From Incurvaria masculella (taxonomy: Eukaryota; Arthropoda; Insecta; Lepidoptera; Incurvariidae), in assembly GCA_946894095.1 (NCBI GenBank), contig OX335657.1, positions 8,680,001 through 8,744,000 on the forward strand: a stretch of DNA of 64,000 bases, in the 5' to 3' direction. Shown piece after piece: positions 31,520-44,445 of this stretch (its first letter is position 1; every line of letters begins with the position of its first letter). The notes beneath the pieces were generated by a model. That model made no database searches and had not been told where the DNA came from. It saw only the letters and a program-made list of their open reading frames with translations. The translations under genes and the position numbers were made by a program.

Positions 31520-32354
31520 ATCATGTCTGAAACAATATTTCTGAACTTTCAAAAGCATTTTATTTTATTTTATAGCTAAAAGAAAAAGTTATGCAGCATT
31601 TTTTCGTTTTGATGAAATCAAGTTTGTTTAAGCGTATACCTATGTATGGCTATTTAATCCGAGGGATAAGAGTGCCTTCCATCATTATTCTGCAGCAACA
31701 GAATACGTTCCCAGTTATTAATATTCCAACAGTTAGTTCCACCGGATAACCATTATTGGGTAACGACGCGGTAACGACGAACACGCCCATAAAAAGAGCC
31801 ATGCATAAAAAGTCTGACAGGGCGCTTTTAACTCTATTTAATTTCGTTGAGGTTAATATGGTGAAGATTGGTTTGAAAGTCAAGATCGAACTAGAAGTTG
31901 AACATAAAAATTCAAATGCAAATTTCCAAATAAAATTTTTCAAATTTCAAATTTATTTTTTAACAAAAAACTTAGCCTAATAGTACATTATTCATATTTT
32001 TTTATTCTTTTCATAGATAGGCTGCTATATGCCGTAGTGATTCTGCTTCTCATGCTAGAATTCCCTGTGTTATGAGAGCTGTTGGGTTAGATTAGACTTA
32101 TAAATTAAAAACCATTGCACTCAACATAGAAACTAGAACAAAATCAACAATTTGAATAAATGTACACAGAAGCATCGATACGAAAACTTTATACAATAGC
32201 AAAAATACACATAAATTAATACTACAAGCAACAATAAGTAAAAATGAACTAATTATACTAACAGAAAAGGAAGAAAAAAAAAGTTTTGATCCATTAACGA
32301 TCCCATAAAAAACTTACTATATTTGGAGGATATTTTTTGGAAGATTAATATCAC

Positions 32355-32570
32355 AGCTACTGCCATATTACCCAAACGCTATGGACGTTATGGGAACTAG
32401 GTGCCATGCCAGGAGCTTCCTTACATTACACGGCTCCATTGACCTGGCTGGAATACACGGACAATTTTTATTGCCGCTTCGACCATAATTCCACCTGAGT
32501 TGGATCACCTAGTAAGAGAGGAAGGAGACCGACAGTTTTACGCGGAATCCGGACCACGAACGACAAATCC
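32355..32570 (-). mobile_element. SINE fragment (body)
   Basis: It carries GGTGCCATGCCAGGAGC, ATTGCCGCTTCGACCAT and CACCTAGTAAGAGAGGAAGG in the common order. Both ends are missing. The (CCTAA)n array starts about 65 bp further on. Confidence 0.5.
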
Positions 32571-32636
32571 TTTAGTTGCCTCTTATTACATGCACAGGAA
32601 TAAATTCGGTGGGACCTCTTGTATTGTTTTTAAGTT

Positions 32637-32731
32637 CCTAACCTAACCTAACCTAACCTAACCTAACCTAACCTAACCTAACCTAACCTAACCTAACCTA
32701 ACCTAACCTAACATAACCCAACCTAACCTAA
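32637..32731 (-). repeat. Interstitial telomeric repeat (TTAGG)n
   Basis: About 19 units of CCTAA on plus (TTAGG on minus) with only a couple of variant units near the right end. TTAGG is the telomere repeat of most insects. It sits between a SINE fragment and unique sequence. Confidence 0.9.
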
Positions 32732-33194
32732 ACAACCAATATAATTATGTGGTTAACAGCATTAAATACAATGAAAGGGAAGGACCCGATTTTCCACCAG
32801 TTACTTCTACTTTGATAAAGTGGGACGCGTAAAAGTAGAAAGTATACAATCAACGGAATAAAAATGGAAAACTTACAAACAAAACACAATCAATAAGCCA
32901 GTCGCAAAACCCGGACCGAAGTGCATCGTGCATGCAAATGTTATCGAGACATCAGTTCACTGCAACCGAAGAATGAAGTATATATACCTATGATACATGC
33001 ATACATAATAACGTCTATTACATAGCTAGAACACACTTGTTCATTCCGTTGATCGTTGTTGAAAATACCCGACATTTATCTCCTAAACTGACGACAAATG
33101 TCGAAGTATTCGTGACCTAACCATTTGGGCTGCGATTCTAGATCGGAGACCGTGGATTCAATACCCGGTGGCTGCACCACTTTCTTTTTCGTTT

Positions 33195-33570
33195 AGAGCT
33201 TTTTTCCATAAGAGATGCCCGACGACGCCCACGGGCTTTCGAACTCTCACGGGGGCTGCGAAAACCATGCCGGCCGGACAGGTGCTTCTTCACACCATGT
33301 TTTAAGTAACCCGGGTTTGTACTTTGGAGGAAAAACCCAGGCATTCCATAGTTTATCGACCCTATAGATAAGGAACCAGAGAATCGGTCGGTTTTGGAAT
33401 GTCGGCAGTGAATGGGTGTATTCCCTGCCTGTAGAATGCATTATGTATGAAACACGAATGGTTCACAGTGCACGAAAACTTCGTGAAGGAAGCCATCAAT
33501 TTCGTTGTGTTACAATTTCTCGAGATACCTAGATGACGCGCAGCAATTGAGAGAGACGAGGTTGACATTA
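33195..33570 (-). pseudogene. LINE ORF2 3'-end fragment
   Basis: On the minus strand it reads LIYRVDKLWNAWVFPPKYK, then GLLKTWCEE, which matches the LWN...FP...Y...FK tail of Jockey-type LINE proteins. It has frameshifts. A related fragment is at 48283. Confidence 0.45.
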
Positions 33571-34949
33571 GTAAACCGCTGGGTACCTACCTACCCTGAG
33601 ACCTGAATCGGTGCTCGGGAGCCGGAAATGGCACCCGGGATCATGTATATGTTTTTGATGTCAAATCACACTAATATTTTTAACGATTCGTTGAAAACGA
33701 TCAAGTATTATCGACTAATAACACCACATCCATTCACTATGCATACATAACGATTTTATCTGAACGGTAAGCAATTGTTACATAGTATAGAAATAAAATC
33801 ATGTAAAATAGTAAGGTTTCACTTGACTTCTCTCATAATTTATGTCACCTACTACTTACTGCCTTATGGTCATTTAAGGTGATGATGGGAATTTGGTGGG
33901 AAGAATGAAGTATGCGGAGATAGATACCGCATCAAAATCGGGTAAGTGGTTCCCAGCTATAAGTGGACAGATATACAGACAGACGCCAGTCGTGACTAAT
34001 TTGATATCAATATGATTTCTTGAAAGTGTTTTTTGTGGAAATATTTTTCCAGAAACTCTAAAAGGACCGAGTGCTTCTCCATAAAGCATTAATATTGGGT
34101 TTTTAAGTTGTGTTTTAGAAGCAATTGCGTGAGAAAAAGAGCCCATGTTATATTTACACACTTCATTCGCAGCAAGTAAGCAAACAATCATAACTTGATC
34201 GTTAAACATTGGACAGACGTGAGGCTCTCGACCATGTGCTATTATTACGTATGTAGGTCGTTCAGGCGTCACTATGCAATCCTCGTAACTTCTCGTTACA
34301 ATCTTGAAACAATATCTACGTTGACTTCTGCGTCTTCAAGGATGAATTAATATTCAAACTTGCAGCAAAACTAAACATTCACGCCATCAATAGACAAATG
34401 TTTCCACGTATCGAGTCGTTAAAGAAGAACGGTTTTGGAAACATTTGAGGTAGGAACTTAAATTATGTGGTGAGGACTAACACATGCAGTTAATGATCGG
34501 TCAGACGTTATTGGATCCTATTTAATATTCCTTGTTTTATTTAAGACCTAAAGTGAACACTTAAGTACAGTAAACATATTATTTTTATCCACTTATTGAA
34601 GGGCATTAATAATATGTATTGTTAAAATACTTGTCGAAAATTCTAATGCCAACTGTTTACCAACAAAGTGTTAACGATTCAAGTTTAATTTGCAACAGGT
34701 TTTGTAGGTACCTGGCCTTTTCAAACTCATTAGGATGTTGTCGAATACAGCCTTCATTATGAGCCGATAATTAAGTCCAAAAAGATCCGAATACAAAACC
34801 CAGAAAGTACAAAAGTATGTATTTTTCAAGTGTATTATAAAAAGCACAACATAGTATAACCCAAGCATTTTTTCGAATTAATAAGAGTTTTTTTTTTGAA
34901 AGTATTTAGTTTTAGATCACGCGATGAAAAGCCAGACGATTTCGCTTAC

Positions 34950-35450
34950 AGGTAGGATGGAGGTTCATAACGGTGTCATTGTGTCGACACTTATGTATGG
35001 AAGCGAGACTTCGGCATGGATGAATATGCAATAATGTAGAATACTTTACTTGAAAAACCGCTCGACAGTTAAAATACTTGAGATATGAAGACTAAACTAT
35101 ACTTAGGCTGACTAGCCTGGAAGAACGCCGGCATAGAAGAGACTTGATCCAACTACAAAAAACTTACTGCAAAGTAAGACTGCCCCGATCTGATTGAGAT
35201 ATTTTACATGAACTAGAACCTTCACTTGCGTGGTCATAGTAAAAACTTAACCACTCAACTTCAAATACAAACATTAGAAAGCACTTTCTACCTAATTGGG
35301 TGGTTGATGCCTCGAACAAACTACAAGAAGATGTTATTAGTTCACCAAACACAACACATTTAAAAACCGACTTGATTAATACATCAAACAAACAAAAAAG
35401 ACAAAAGAAGTCCACGAAGAAAAAACTCTTACAAGAATCAATACTAAATA
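34950..35450 (+). pseudogene. LINE ORF2 C-terminal fragment
   Basis: Plus-strand frames carry STLMYGSETSAW and, after frameshifts, LEERRHRRDLIQLQKTYCK and FLPNWVVDASNKLQEDVIS. These are typical of the region after the reverse transcriptase in LINEs. Several stops. Confidence 0.45.
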
Positions 35451-35459
35451 AAATATCAT

Positions 35460-37100
35460 ATATATGAACACATCAACCAATAGCTACATAATAGTTAATG
35501 AATAAGTAATAATAAACAAATCCTCTAATAAAAGTCCACAGTAGGACGCCACAATTCAGTATTGAGTCAAATTATTCTAAGTATACGCCTGCCATTCGTG
35601 AGTTGCGATCTGATTAGTGTATGAGTGATTATACCAACGGCTGCATGCAATAAGAAAAGGTTACTTATGTGAGTTCGACTTAGGTTTTCTTTTTATAAAT
35701 TTTTCAGTTATTTAGATGCAGTTGTTGCGTTCGAAAAATAAAAAGTATACATTGAAAAAAAAAAACATGGTTATCAAACACGTCATAAAAACATTACTTC
35801 TCTTACAAAATACGAAAACAGAATAACGTTTTTCTTAATAGCTTTCTTTCTATCTTCGCTCTAGCAATGAGTAAGGCAAAAATAGACATTATTGTTTTTA
35901 GGGCGCGCCGATCGATGACATTTTAACCCGCATGCTGTCGTATGCAGAGTGCTTACAGAAGATAAAATATTAATTAATACTGGCGACGACTGTGGCGACG
36001 GCTGTGACGACGAGACGGGCTCAATTTGTGACAGACACGACACAAAGTCACGGGCCTTTGAAGGTGAAGGTTGTTTACGTGAGAATTAATAAAGAATTTT
36101 AATTAGGCGGCTGTATGATTGAATTCCATTAAAATTATTGGATTTTAAATAAAAATAGCTTAAAATATGTCCAACAAGTGACCAGACCATTTGCCTTTTT
36201 TGCAGAACATGGGGAATGGGTTACAGAATGAATTTAGAATTCAGAATGGTTTACAGGGCTTGACCAAACTAGACAGCAGATACTACCCAATATGCTTATT
36301 GGCATATTATAATTTGTATATTCAAGGATTAAAAAATGGGAGGTACCTAGATATTATAAGGCAGTAATGTATGGTACTTAATGGATTCAAATACGACTTT
36401 CTACAATTGCAATTTCTCCCTGTCGCCATAATAACGAGGGACTGGAGAATGCTAATTTTGGCAATTTTGTTTGTAGTTTTGAAATGTGTTCAATATTTTG
36501 ACACTCAGAGTTGGAAGATTTTGTCATATAAACATGTGCGTATCCCTGCTCAAGTAAGTATCCAAAGAAGTCGTATTGTCTGGTGCCAGTCCTACCTAAT
36601 TTAGAAGTTCCAGCAACTCATCCATCAAATCATTCGTCGCAGCTATCGAAACGGCGGCACATCCTCTCCGTTCCTACCGACAATCTAACAGTAACAGAAT
36701 CTCCGAGTTCAGGGTAACATGACGTCGTCGTCCGCACTTCACTTCCTGCCATTCGGTCTACCAAATTAGCATGTTCCAATTCCGGCATTTGTTAGACAAA
36801 GTCTGCGCCTACGGCTCCCAGCGCCGGTCACGAAGTCCCGCTCGTGTCGATTGGAAGGATTCTCACGTATGTCATTCTAACTAACGATAATGTCAACGAT
36901 TACGTCTTTCGGAGCGTGCCGAGACAATTCCGTCTGAACACGAGAAACACTATCTGATCTCTCGGAGCGTGAGAAAGACTTGATAGTCCGAATTCACATT
37001 CGATCCCTCGCACACATTTTCCCCCACAACCGGATGCTAGCAGCGAAGATGAGTTGATCCTTTGAAACATTGTAATGAGAAATAAATACAAAAAAGTAGT
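35460..37100. other. No gene seen
   Basis: AT-rich sequence with a moderately GC-rich patch at about 36620-37030. I found no coding signal, no known repeat family and no clear promoter. Confidence 0.4.
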
Positions 37101-37111
37101 AAATTCCTACC

Positions 37112-37145
37112 TTTTTTAGAATTCAATCCGAAACACCTAAACATC
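37112..37145 (-). CDS. Candidate first coding exon (MFRCFGLNSKK)
   Basis: An ATG at 37145-37143 opens 11 codons ending at AAAG|GTAGGA, phase 1. The phase again matches the acceptor of 18956-18615. The upstream sequence is not GC-rich and no promoter element is obvious. This is the weakest of the three candidate start exons. Confidence 0.25.
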
Positions 37146-38251
37146 ACTGTTATTCAATCACACTTTCCAAACTCTCGATGCACACAAAGAACTATGCCAA
37201 TGTTATCTCCGAATATTAGTCACTAAAAATCATCTTCATACACCGATCACAGCCGATCGCAGACGTGACTTAAAATATTATATTCCACACGACAGTATTG
37301 CGATGATTGGCAACGATGGACCAGTAGCAGACTCGGTTGTGGACTAACATCATAGGCCATTAGTCGATCTTATCATTTGTTCTCTTGAAACTTATATAAT
37401 CGACTCGAAGGTACCTATAACTAATGGTATTATCGGTTCAGCGTCGTCAAAACGAGCATAAAATTACTAAACTGTGATTGTCATAATATTCGATGGTCGT
37501 TAACATCAGTTTTGTGCAGCCACAAGTGAACATACAACACTCATAACATGTACGATTTTATTCTTTATGAAGCAAATGCTCCTGAAACAACAAATCTAGT
37601 AAAACGTTCAAATCGGCTGTGAAGATACCAAAAAGCGAATAACGAAGATAAGTACCTACTTGGGAAATAATTTAACCTTTTAAAATAGCAAAACAAGTAT
37701 AAGAAATCTTAGGCACCAGGGAGATGAAATCCAGATTATTAGTTATCATCATTAGAAGTACATACTGAAACGCGAATTGGTCTAGATTTGCTAATAAAAT
37801 AACGAGCAGTGGAGTGACCTACACCGGTACAAAGCGTCTCCATTCAGCACAAATAGTACAATACCTGCCTCCCTCGTAGTATGTTACTATGCGATACTAG
37901 AAGCTGACAATGGAATATAGGAGAACGCACACCGAGCGAGGCGATGCCTGTTCCCAGCCTGACATTCAACAGCTGCGAGCAAGCCCACGCCTATTGGGCA
38001 TAGGTAAGAAGTAAACGATTAGGGTAGGTTTTATAAATCTCAGTACATGCAATGGTTTCCATCAAAATAGAAGTTCTTTTATCCAGAAAAACTGCTCTCT
38101 CTGACACAAGCACCGATTAGACGATTCGATTTATTATATTTTGAACATATTTAACATACGCGGACAGACACGCCTAATACGACCTTAAATTATTTGCTAC
38201 ACGTTTGAGAAAGTAGAATTTATGAATACCTACTTATATACCTTTAAATAA

Positions 38252-40501
38252 AATAATGACGAAGTGGAAAACATATGGTCAACAGCACAAATTAAAGAAT
38301 ACTCAAATATATGTTGTGAACGTTTACATGATATAAAAGATGAAGGCAACTGTTTAGTTTTTCCATGCAACAGCCATGAGCACTGTAACGTAATTAATGA
38401 GTTATACTCCGAAATCATAAAAGCTTTAAGTTCTGCAGCAGAGGAAACATATCGTAGTAAGAAAGATAGACAGAAACAAGTAGTAGGTTGGAACTACCAC
38501 GTACAAGAATTTCATCGTGTGGCACGACTTGCATACCAACACTGGCTGTTGAATGGAAAGCCTAAACAAGGTTCTATTTATGAGGACATGAAAACGAGTA
38601 GAAACGCATTTAAGAATAAACTGAGATGGTGCCAAAGGAATACTGAACAAATTAAAATGGACATAATTACAAAACACAGAGCAAGTAACGACTTCACAAA
38701 ATTCTGGAAGGCTACTAAGCTGAACCATAAGCCCTGCCTGCCAATGTCTGTGAATGGCACTGATGATCGGAAGCGAATAGCCAATATGTTTGCCGATCAA
38801 TTCAAAGTAGAATGCCCGCTTCCAAATCAGGTGACGGACGACGGTAGTCTGGGGCGCAAACAAGGAGCAGCACAGACCTTCTATGTAACGCCGGAACTGG
38901 TAACCAAGACATTGCGTTCTATGCAACACGGTAAGTCTCCTGGTCATGATTCGCTAAGCATTGAGCACCTGCAGTATGCTGGACCTCGTCTAGCTGTCAG
39001 TCTGGCTACACTCTTCAACATGTGTATCGCTCACAGCTACTTTCCAGCTCAATTTATGAAAACCGTTGTCGTTCCTATTGCCAAGAATAGGACCGGGGAT
39101 GTTACAAGCCTGTCAAATTACCGACCGATATCGCTGGCAACCGTCATATCCAAGCTTTTCGAGAGGTTACTGCAGCCCTCGTTGTATCAACACCTACAGT
39201 TACACAGCGCGCAGTTCGGTTTTCGTCCTGGTCTCTCAACAGATATGGCGATACTTTCATTGAAACATACTGTCGAATATTATGTAAATAGACGTACAAC
39301 AGTCTATGGATGCTTCTTGGACCTCAGCCGCGCCTTCGACACCATAAACTACGACATCTTATGGAAAAAGATGAAGGCATCTGGGGTCCCAGAGGATATC
39401 GTCAATCTGTTGAGATACTGGTACGGAAACCAGACCAATACGGTGCGCTGGGGAGACACTATGTCGGATGAATACCGGCTTGCCAGCGGGGTTCGGCAAG
39501 GCGGATTGACCTCCCCGGACCTGTTCAATCTGTATATGAACGACCTAATAAAGGAACTCAGCAATGCCAGAGTCGGATGCTATCTAGGTGACATTTGCAA
39601 CAATAACATTAGCTACGCTGATGATATGGCGTTGCTGTGCCCCTCTGTAAAAGGGCTCAGGAAGCTGTTGAGTATATGTGAGCGGTACGCATTTGAACAC
39701 GGATTGACATACAATGTGAAAAAGACAGAGGTGATGGTGTTCACTCGAGGAAAGGGACCCGAGTTTGTTCCCGTTATAACCTTGCGCGACTCTCCTTTGA
39801 GAATCGTGTCAAGGTTTAAGTACCTAGGCCACATCCTGACGGACAAACTGAATGACGACGATGACCTGGAAAGGCAACGCAGAGTGCTAGCAATGAAGAG
39901 CAACATGTTGGCTAGGCGCTTCTCGTACTGCTCTGTGGAAGTCAAACTGACTTTGTTCCGTGCTTACTGCCAGGCATTCTACACTAACCAGTTGTGGTCT
40001 CGCTATACGCAGAGGGTTTATAACTCGCTGCGGGTGCAATACAATAATGCGCTTCGTTGCATGTTGGGACTGCCCTGGCGGTGTAGCGCGTCCGGCATGT
40101 TTTCCGAGCACGGACTGGATGACTTCTATGGCCTCATGCGAAGGGGGCGAGCAGGGTTTATGGAGCGAATTAGTATGTCCAATAATGAAATCGTAAAGAA
40201 CATTTACGAAAGAATTTTTTATACAAATGTGACAATAATGGCAAAAGCCTATTAATGTTCTAGCTTGAATTTTTATGTCTACAAAATTTTTACTGTAAAT
40301 TTGAAATTTTGATTGTTTTTGAAGATTGACTGTAATTTAATTTATTTTTATATTTTAACCTATATTGAATTCAATCGACTTGTACTGTTTTAATTGTATT
40401 TTAATTGTGATCTTGAATTGTTTAGAATGTGATATGGTGCAATCCAATATGGATATATGGCCCGAAATAAAACACTATTATTATTATTATTATTATTATT
40501 A
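38252..40501 (+). mobile_element. 5'-truncated LINE with open reverse transcriptase
   Basis: The element begins within its ORF2 (a stop codon lies at 38249-38251) and ends with a 3' UTR, AATAAAACACT and a (TTA)n tail at about 40477-40501. The endonuclease and ORF1 are absent, which is typical of incomplete target-primed reverse transcription. I did not find a convincing target duplication. The clade is in the Jockey/CR1 group and not resolved further. Confidence 0.85.
38264..40255 (+). CDS. LINE reverse transcriptase, N-terminally truncated
   Basis: 663 codons are open but there is no ATG at the start, since the frame opens at GTG, so this is the remainder of a longer ORF2. Reverse transcriptase motifs: LSNYRPISLATVISKLFE (~283-300), QFGFRPGLSTD (~317), FLDLSRAFD (351-359, metal-binding Asp353), SGVRQGGLTSP (~408) and YADDMALL (451-458, catalytic Asp pair). 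The C-terminal domain after ~470 is complete. No frameshift or stop was seen, so the insertion is fairly young, but it cannot make a full protein. Confidence 0.85.
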   Translation: MENIWSTAQIKEYSNICCERLHDIKDEGNCLVFPCNSHEHCNVINELYSEIIKALSSAAEETYRSKKDRQKQVVGWNYHVQEFHRVARLAYQHWLLNGKPKQGSIYEDMKTSRNAFKNKLRWCQRNTEQIKMDIITKHRASNDFTKFWKATKLNHKPCLPMSVNGTDDRKRIANMFADQFKVECPLPNQVTDDGSLGRKQGAAQTFYVTPELVTKTLRSMQHGKSPGHDSLSIEHLQYAGPRLAVSLATLFNMCIAHSYFPAQFMKTVVVPIAKNRTGDVTSLSNYRPISLATVISKLFERLLQPSLYQHLQLHSAQFGFRPGLSTDMAILSLKHTVEYYVNRRTTVYGCFLDLSRAFDTINYDILWKKMKASGVPEDIVNLLRYWYGNQTNTVRWGDTMSDEYRLASGVRQGGLTSPDLFNLYMNDLIKELSNARVGCYLGDICNNNISYADDMALLCPSVKGLRKLLSICERYAFEHGLTYNVKKTEVMVFTRGKGPEFVPVITLRDSPLRIVSRFKYLGHILTDKLNDDDDLERQRRVLAMKSNMLARRFSYCSVEVKLTLFRAYCQAFYTNQLWSRYTQRVYNSLRVQYNNALRCMLGLPWRCSASGMFSEHGLDDFYGLMRRGRAGFMERISMSNNEIVKNIYERIFYTNVTIMAKAY

Positions 40502-41485
40502 TATGGACAAATTTAAGTGTTCACGTGAAAACTTTACATGAGAAACATATTAAATTTTACTTATTACAAACGTTCACTTCGGTATATGCACGGGGATAAA
40601 CGTGGTTTAAAATAGCAACTTTTGCTAGACCCTACTTTTCTATTTCAGTTTAATAAAAATATATTGACATAACGTTGTAGATAATATTTGAACTGTAGCA
40701 AATTAAACATATTTAATTGTAGTATTTTTTGTGTGACGGAAGGGAATAAAATTCTAAAATTGTAGGTATTTACGTTTTATATGCAAGGTCTGTTGAGGTA
40801 TATGCATTATTTGATTGCTCAAATAATGTTAATTTACGGTTAAAGGTCTATGTCGGCGAAAGTGCACACATTTGAGTGCATTATTAAGAGTTGATGGTAA
40901 GAAAAAAACATTAACATATTTTTTGTAGTTTGAAACAAAAAAAATATCCGTATGTACATATAGTTATTTTGATGAAAAAATAATTCGTATTTTTAAGGAT
41001 TTTTTTTAATTTTCATTTCATTTATTTCAACTTTTTTGGTACTTAAAGTTACGTCATTTGGTAATAATGTATTTAAAACGGTGGTCATATAGGTGTTCGA
41101 AATTGTTCACTGTTTATATCACTGATTTCATAACAATATATGAATGCAGAAAGTAAATACATACAAAAATATACTACATATTTAATTGACAAACTAAAAT
41201 ACGTAACAGAAAATTACTAGGTAGGTACCTACCACCAATATTGGCGTTAATTTACTTTATAAACAAACGTGACAGCTATCGAAGTCAGAATGTCTTCGGA
41301 TGTAATATTTTAATCGTTTCGGTGCCCTCATATTGAAACGTACTGTGTAGGTAGGTATGTAAATCACGTACAAGCGATGCATTATCGTCGATGAATTTTT
41401 ACAAGAGCTCGTGACCAAGAACGTAAACAAAATCTAGGTAAACGTTTCAGCTGCATCAGCAACGCAATATTGGATCAGAACTTAC

Positions 41486-41540
41486 ATTTCGATTTCCCAC
41501 CAAACAGCGACTTCAGCTTGATTATCGTCCTCTTCTTCAT
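41486..41540 (-). CDS. Candidate first coding exon (MKKRTIIKLKSLFGGKSK)
   Basis: An ATG at 41540-41538 opens 18 codons ending at AAAT|GTAAGT, phase 1. The frame is also open upstream of the ATG for about 18 codons, and a short upstream ORF starts about 70 bases earlier. It sits at the edge of a roughly 900-bp GC-rich block with many CpGs that looks like a promoter. The basic N-terminus (KKR, KLK) is not from any repeat I see here. Its phase fits the finger exon 18956-18615, so it may be an alternative start of that gene, or the start of an unrelated gene whose other exons I did not find. Confidence 0.45.
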
Positions 41541-42490
41541 GACGGTATCCAGGGTCAGGAGTCCGCGCAGTTTGTAGTTCACCCAGGTCGAGCTCCCATC
41601 TGACTAGAGCACGTCTGCGCACCGAAATACCCTCACCCGCGCAGTCGGCTCCTGAACTCCCTTTTCTCTTTTATCCAGCGCGGGTTGGTGTTTTTTTCGT
41701 TTCGTTTGGCGGTCTTATTTCCGTGCTACGAAAATAGGTCCACTCCACTACCGCTGCGCCACTTGCCCGCGCGCGCATCCGTCACACTCGCGCGAGTCGT
41801 CCCCGCCGCGTCGCGGGAGCAACGCGGCAAGCACCCTTAATTACTTCGGGACTAAAAGCTTCTCAAAAAAATAAGATAACACAAACACGTGTAAGGCATA
41901 ATGAAGACGACGCGATAAAAACGCAGGAAGTAATTCCTCAGAACGTAACGCCGCTTTAAACACTGAACGACCCGACGGAACTGAAATTGAGCGAAAATGT
42001 TGACGACATTGCCGCAATTTTTCGACGTTATCGTTCGTTATCTCAAACTAAACAAAACCACTGATAACACTGAACATACAGACAAAAAAACAGTCCTCGA
42101 CGACAGACCGCTAGCGCTCGACCGGCTAATGGTTGAGCAAGCTTCGAAATGTTCACACTAAAACGCGCTTTGTCAATATTTAAATTGGAATTTGTCAACG
42201 AACGGAACGTCGTCGGCGCTCGATCGACGAGAGGCCGCGCTGTAATGATGACAGACACCGGCCGGGCCCGGGCACGAATTACGATTCACTGGTTTATGAT
42301 CTATCAAGTGTTCCGAGGAGGCTGCGCACGCGCCGAACGACCGACGCGTTAATCCGACGGAGAGGAAACAGTCTCTCGGAGCCGCGACCGCAAGGCGGCT
42401 ATTCTTGTTCGTGCTGCGAATGCAACTAAATACACAGGGCACGCGGCAAATAGAAGAGGCGGGCCGCACGGATCGACGCACTGACACACA
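41541..42490 (-). promoter_or_regulatory. GC/CpG-rich putative promoter and 5' UTR
   Basis: A block much richer in GC and CpG than its surroundings lies immediately upstream (minus strand) of the MKKRTIIK start exon. Runs include GCGCGCGCATCC and CGTCGCGGGAGC. No repeat family found elsewhere in the window covers it. I see no clear TATA box. The promoter role is inferred from composition and position. Confidence 0.35.
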
Positions 42491-42499
42491 AATTACGAT

Positions 42500-44440
42500 G
42501 AAAACAACGTCCCCACTTCCGTAAAGCTCGAATCATGCGCGTTTTGGGTCGGAAATGAAGCAAAACGAAATGGACAGGGAAGAGGAGAATTACAGAACCG
42601 TCCACTATGCTCTATTCCCTCTGCAAAAATGTGCCAGGATGACAAATAAATCCCTTCTATCGAATACAAAAGAAACGCAAGAATGCCCAAGGGCAAGCTG
42701 CGTGCATAAAACCAGGAGGGGGTAAACCCTCAACGTCTGCTTACACACTTACAAAGCCAAGAGAGAGATAGCTTCGCCATCGGTAGAAGAAACGATTTAT
42801 TAATTTTGTTGAAAAAAACGGGGTCGGAATAGGGATGATACAGACGTCTCGACCGTTTCCCGCACCTGCGCAGCGCGCAGGGATAAACATCTCGTTGGAT
42901 AAAATTAACTTATTTTTATTTATTTATTTGATGGAAAGCTTACAGCTAATTTAAAACAATTATACATAATAGACGAAATAATTGTTAAAAATCAAAAATA
43001 TGTTTTTACAGATACAATTCTATGAAATAAGAGTAGACTGCTATCTCAGCGCAGGAACCTTAATTAATTCTAAACTTTTTTTTCCAAACGTCACATCACT
43101 GGCTTGGTATTCATATTTTAGGAACATACATAATTTATTACCAGAAAAGGATTGAACCAAATAATTAAATTAAATTAGGGACGATATTCAGATCGCAAAC
43201 AATTCCCATATTATCACTCGCATTACCTAACCGAAAAGTACATTCATCTTTTTGATTTTTTTATGAACATTTCCTTCAGGTAGTACAAAGTGTCAGTGCC
43301 GAAAGAGCCTCCCAGTTCCAGCAGGACTAGAAAAAGAGGACAATTTCTCAAAAAAACAGTGTTACATGTTTTCAATGGTATAGGTTCGCTTAGTTTCAGT
43401 TTCAGTTTCTTTATTTCCTCCATTAGATGTTTATTACACACTCGGATTCGTCATTTCTTTTCCTGTCGTTTCCATTACTTCTGGCGAAGAAGAGCCGACA
43501 AGAAACTTCGTCAGGTTGTTCATTGTATTATTTTTTATTCCATTGATACTTACAAACTAATTTATTGATTGTTTACTACTGCTCACAAAGAACATTATTT
43601 TAAGAAGATTATATAAATTGGTGGTAACGTAGGTATGTGTTTGTAACTTAGGTTTGTACAACAAACCCAATTTGGATATGCTGGAGGCTATCAATCTAGA
43701 TTTTCCTTAAAAGCCGCGCCCGAGAAACTACTACCGCATGCGCGAGGTGGTGTAAAGTACGTGCTTTGTGCAACTAGCCACAAGTGCAGCAGGCTAGAAC
43801 AGACAATTTGAATTGTAACGGAGGTTCCTTGTTTTAACCAGCTGTCTAGGACTTTCTCTCTTCGAAATAGACTGCAGCTTTGTGTGCCAGTTGGTGAATA
43901 CTACTCTCGTTGTCTAGATAATAAAGCGATTTCGTAAAACAATAACTTCCTTAGTTTCTAATCGATATGGGCACTGATCATAAAAAGTGCCATATAGAAT
44001 CTAATGGAGGTAGGTATACTTAGAGGTGAGGTGAGGAATGTCACCCACGCAGTGGCAGCCGCACCGGCCGCCACCGTGCTGTTTTGCCCGATTGGAAGAT
44101 TTTTCGACACCTGTCGTCTTGTTCAAGAGTCGGCTTCGTTGTAGGCGGATTAATATTCTGACGTAACCTCGCGTCCTCTCCTGCATACCGATGGGCTACT
44201 TGACTAGAGTTTACCTGTTTCCACAAAAATGTTAACAATACGTACTGCTATGGCCTCGAAATTCTGTGCCTCCACCTCTGAAAACAATGACATCTACGAA
44301 CGTCTCGCATGAATATTTCAATAAGTTGTTTTTTGACACGACCCGTTTTTGCTGCTTCGTGCACGGTAGGTAGGTATGGCGTCATGTTCGGCAAGGCAGG
44401 CATTTTTGTCTTTCGGTGTGTTCGAACTTATTTCGTAGTG
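42500..44440. other. No gene seen
   Basis: Mixed composition. No repeat family shared with the rest of the window and no coding exon that I can support. Confidence 0.35.
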
Positions 44441-44445
44441 TCCTC

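Noticed and set aside
39349..40111. Minus-strand frames within the LINE
   Set aside because: Antisense shadows of the reverse transcriptase.
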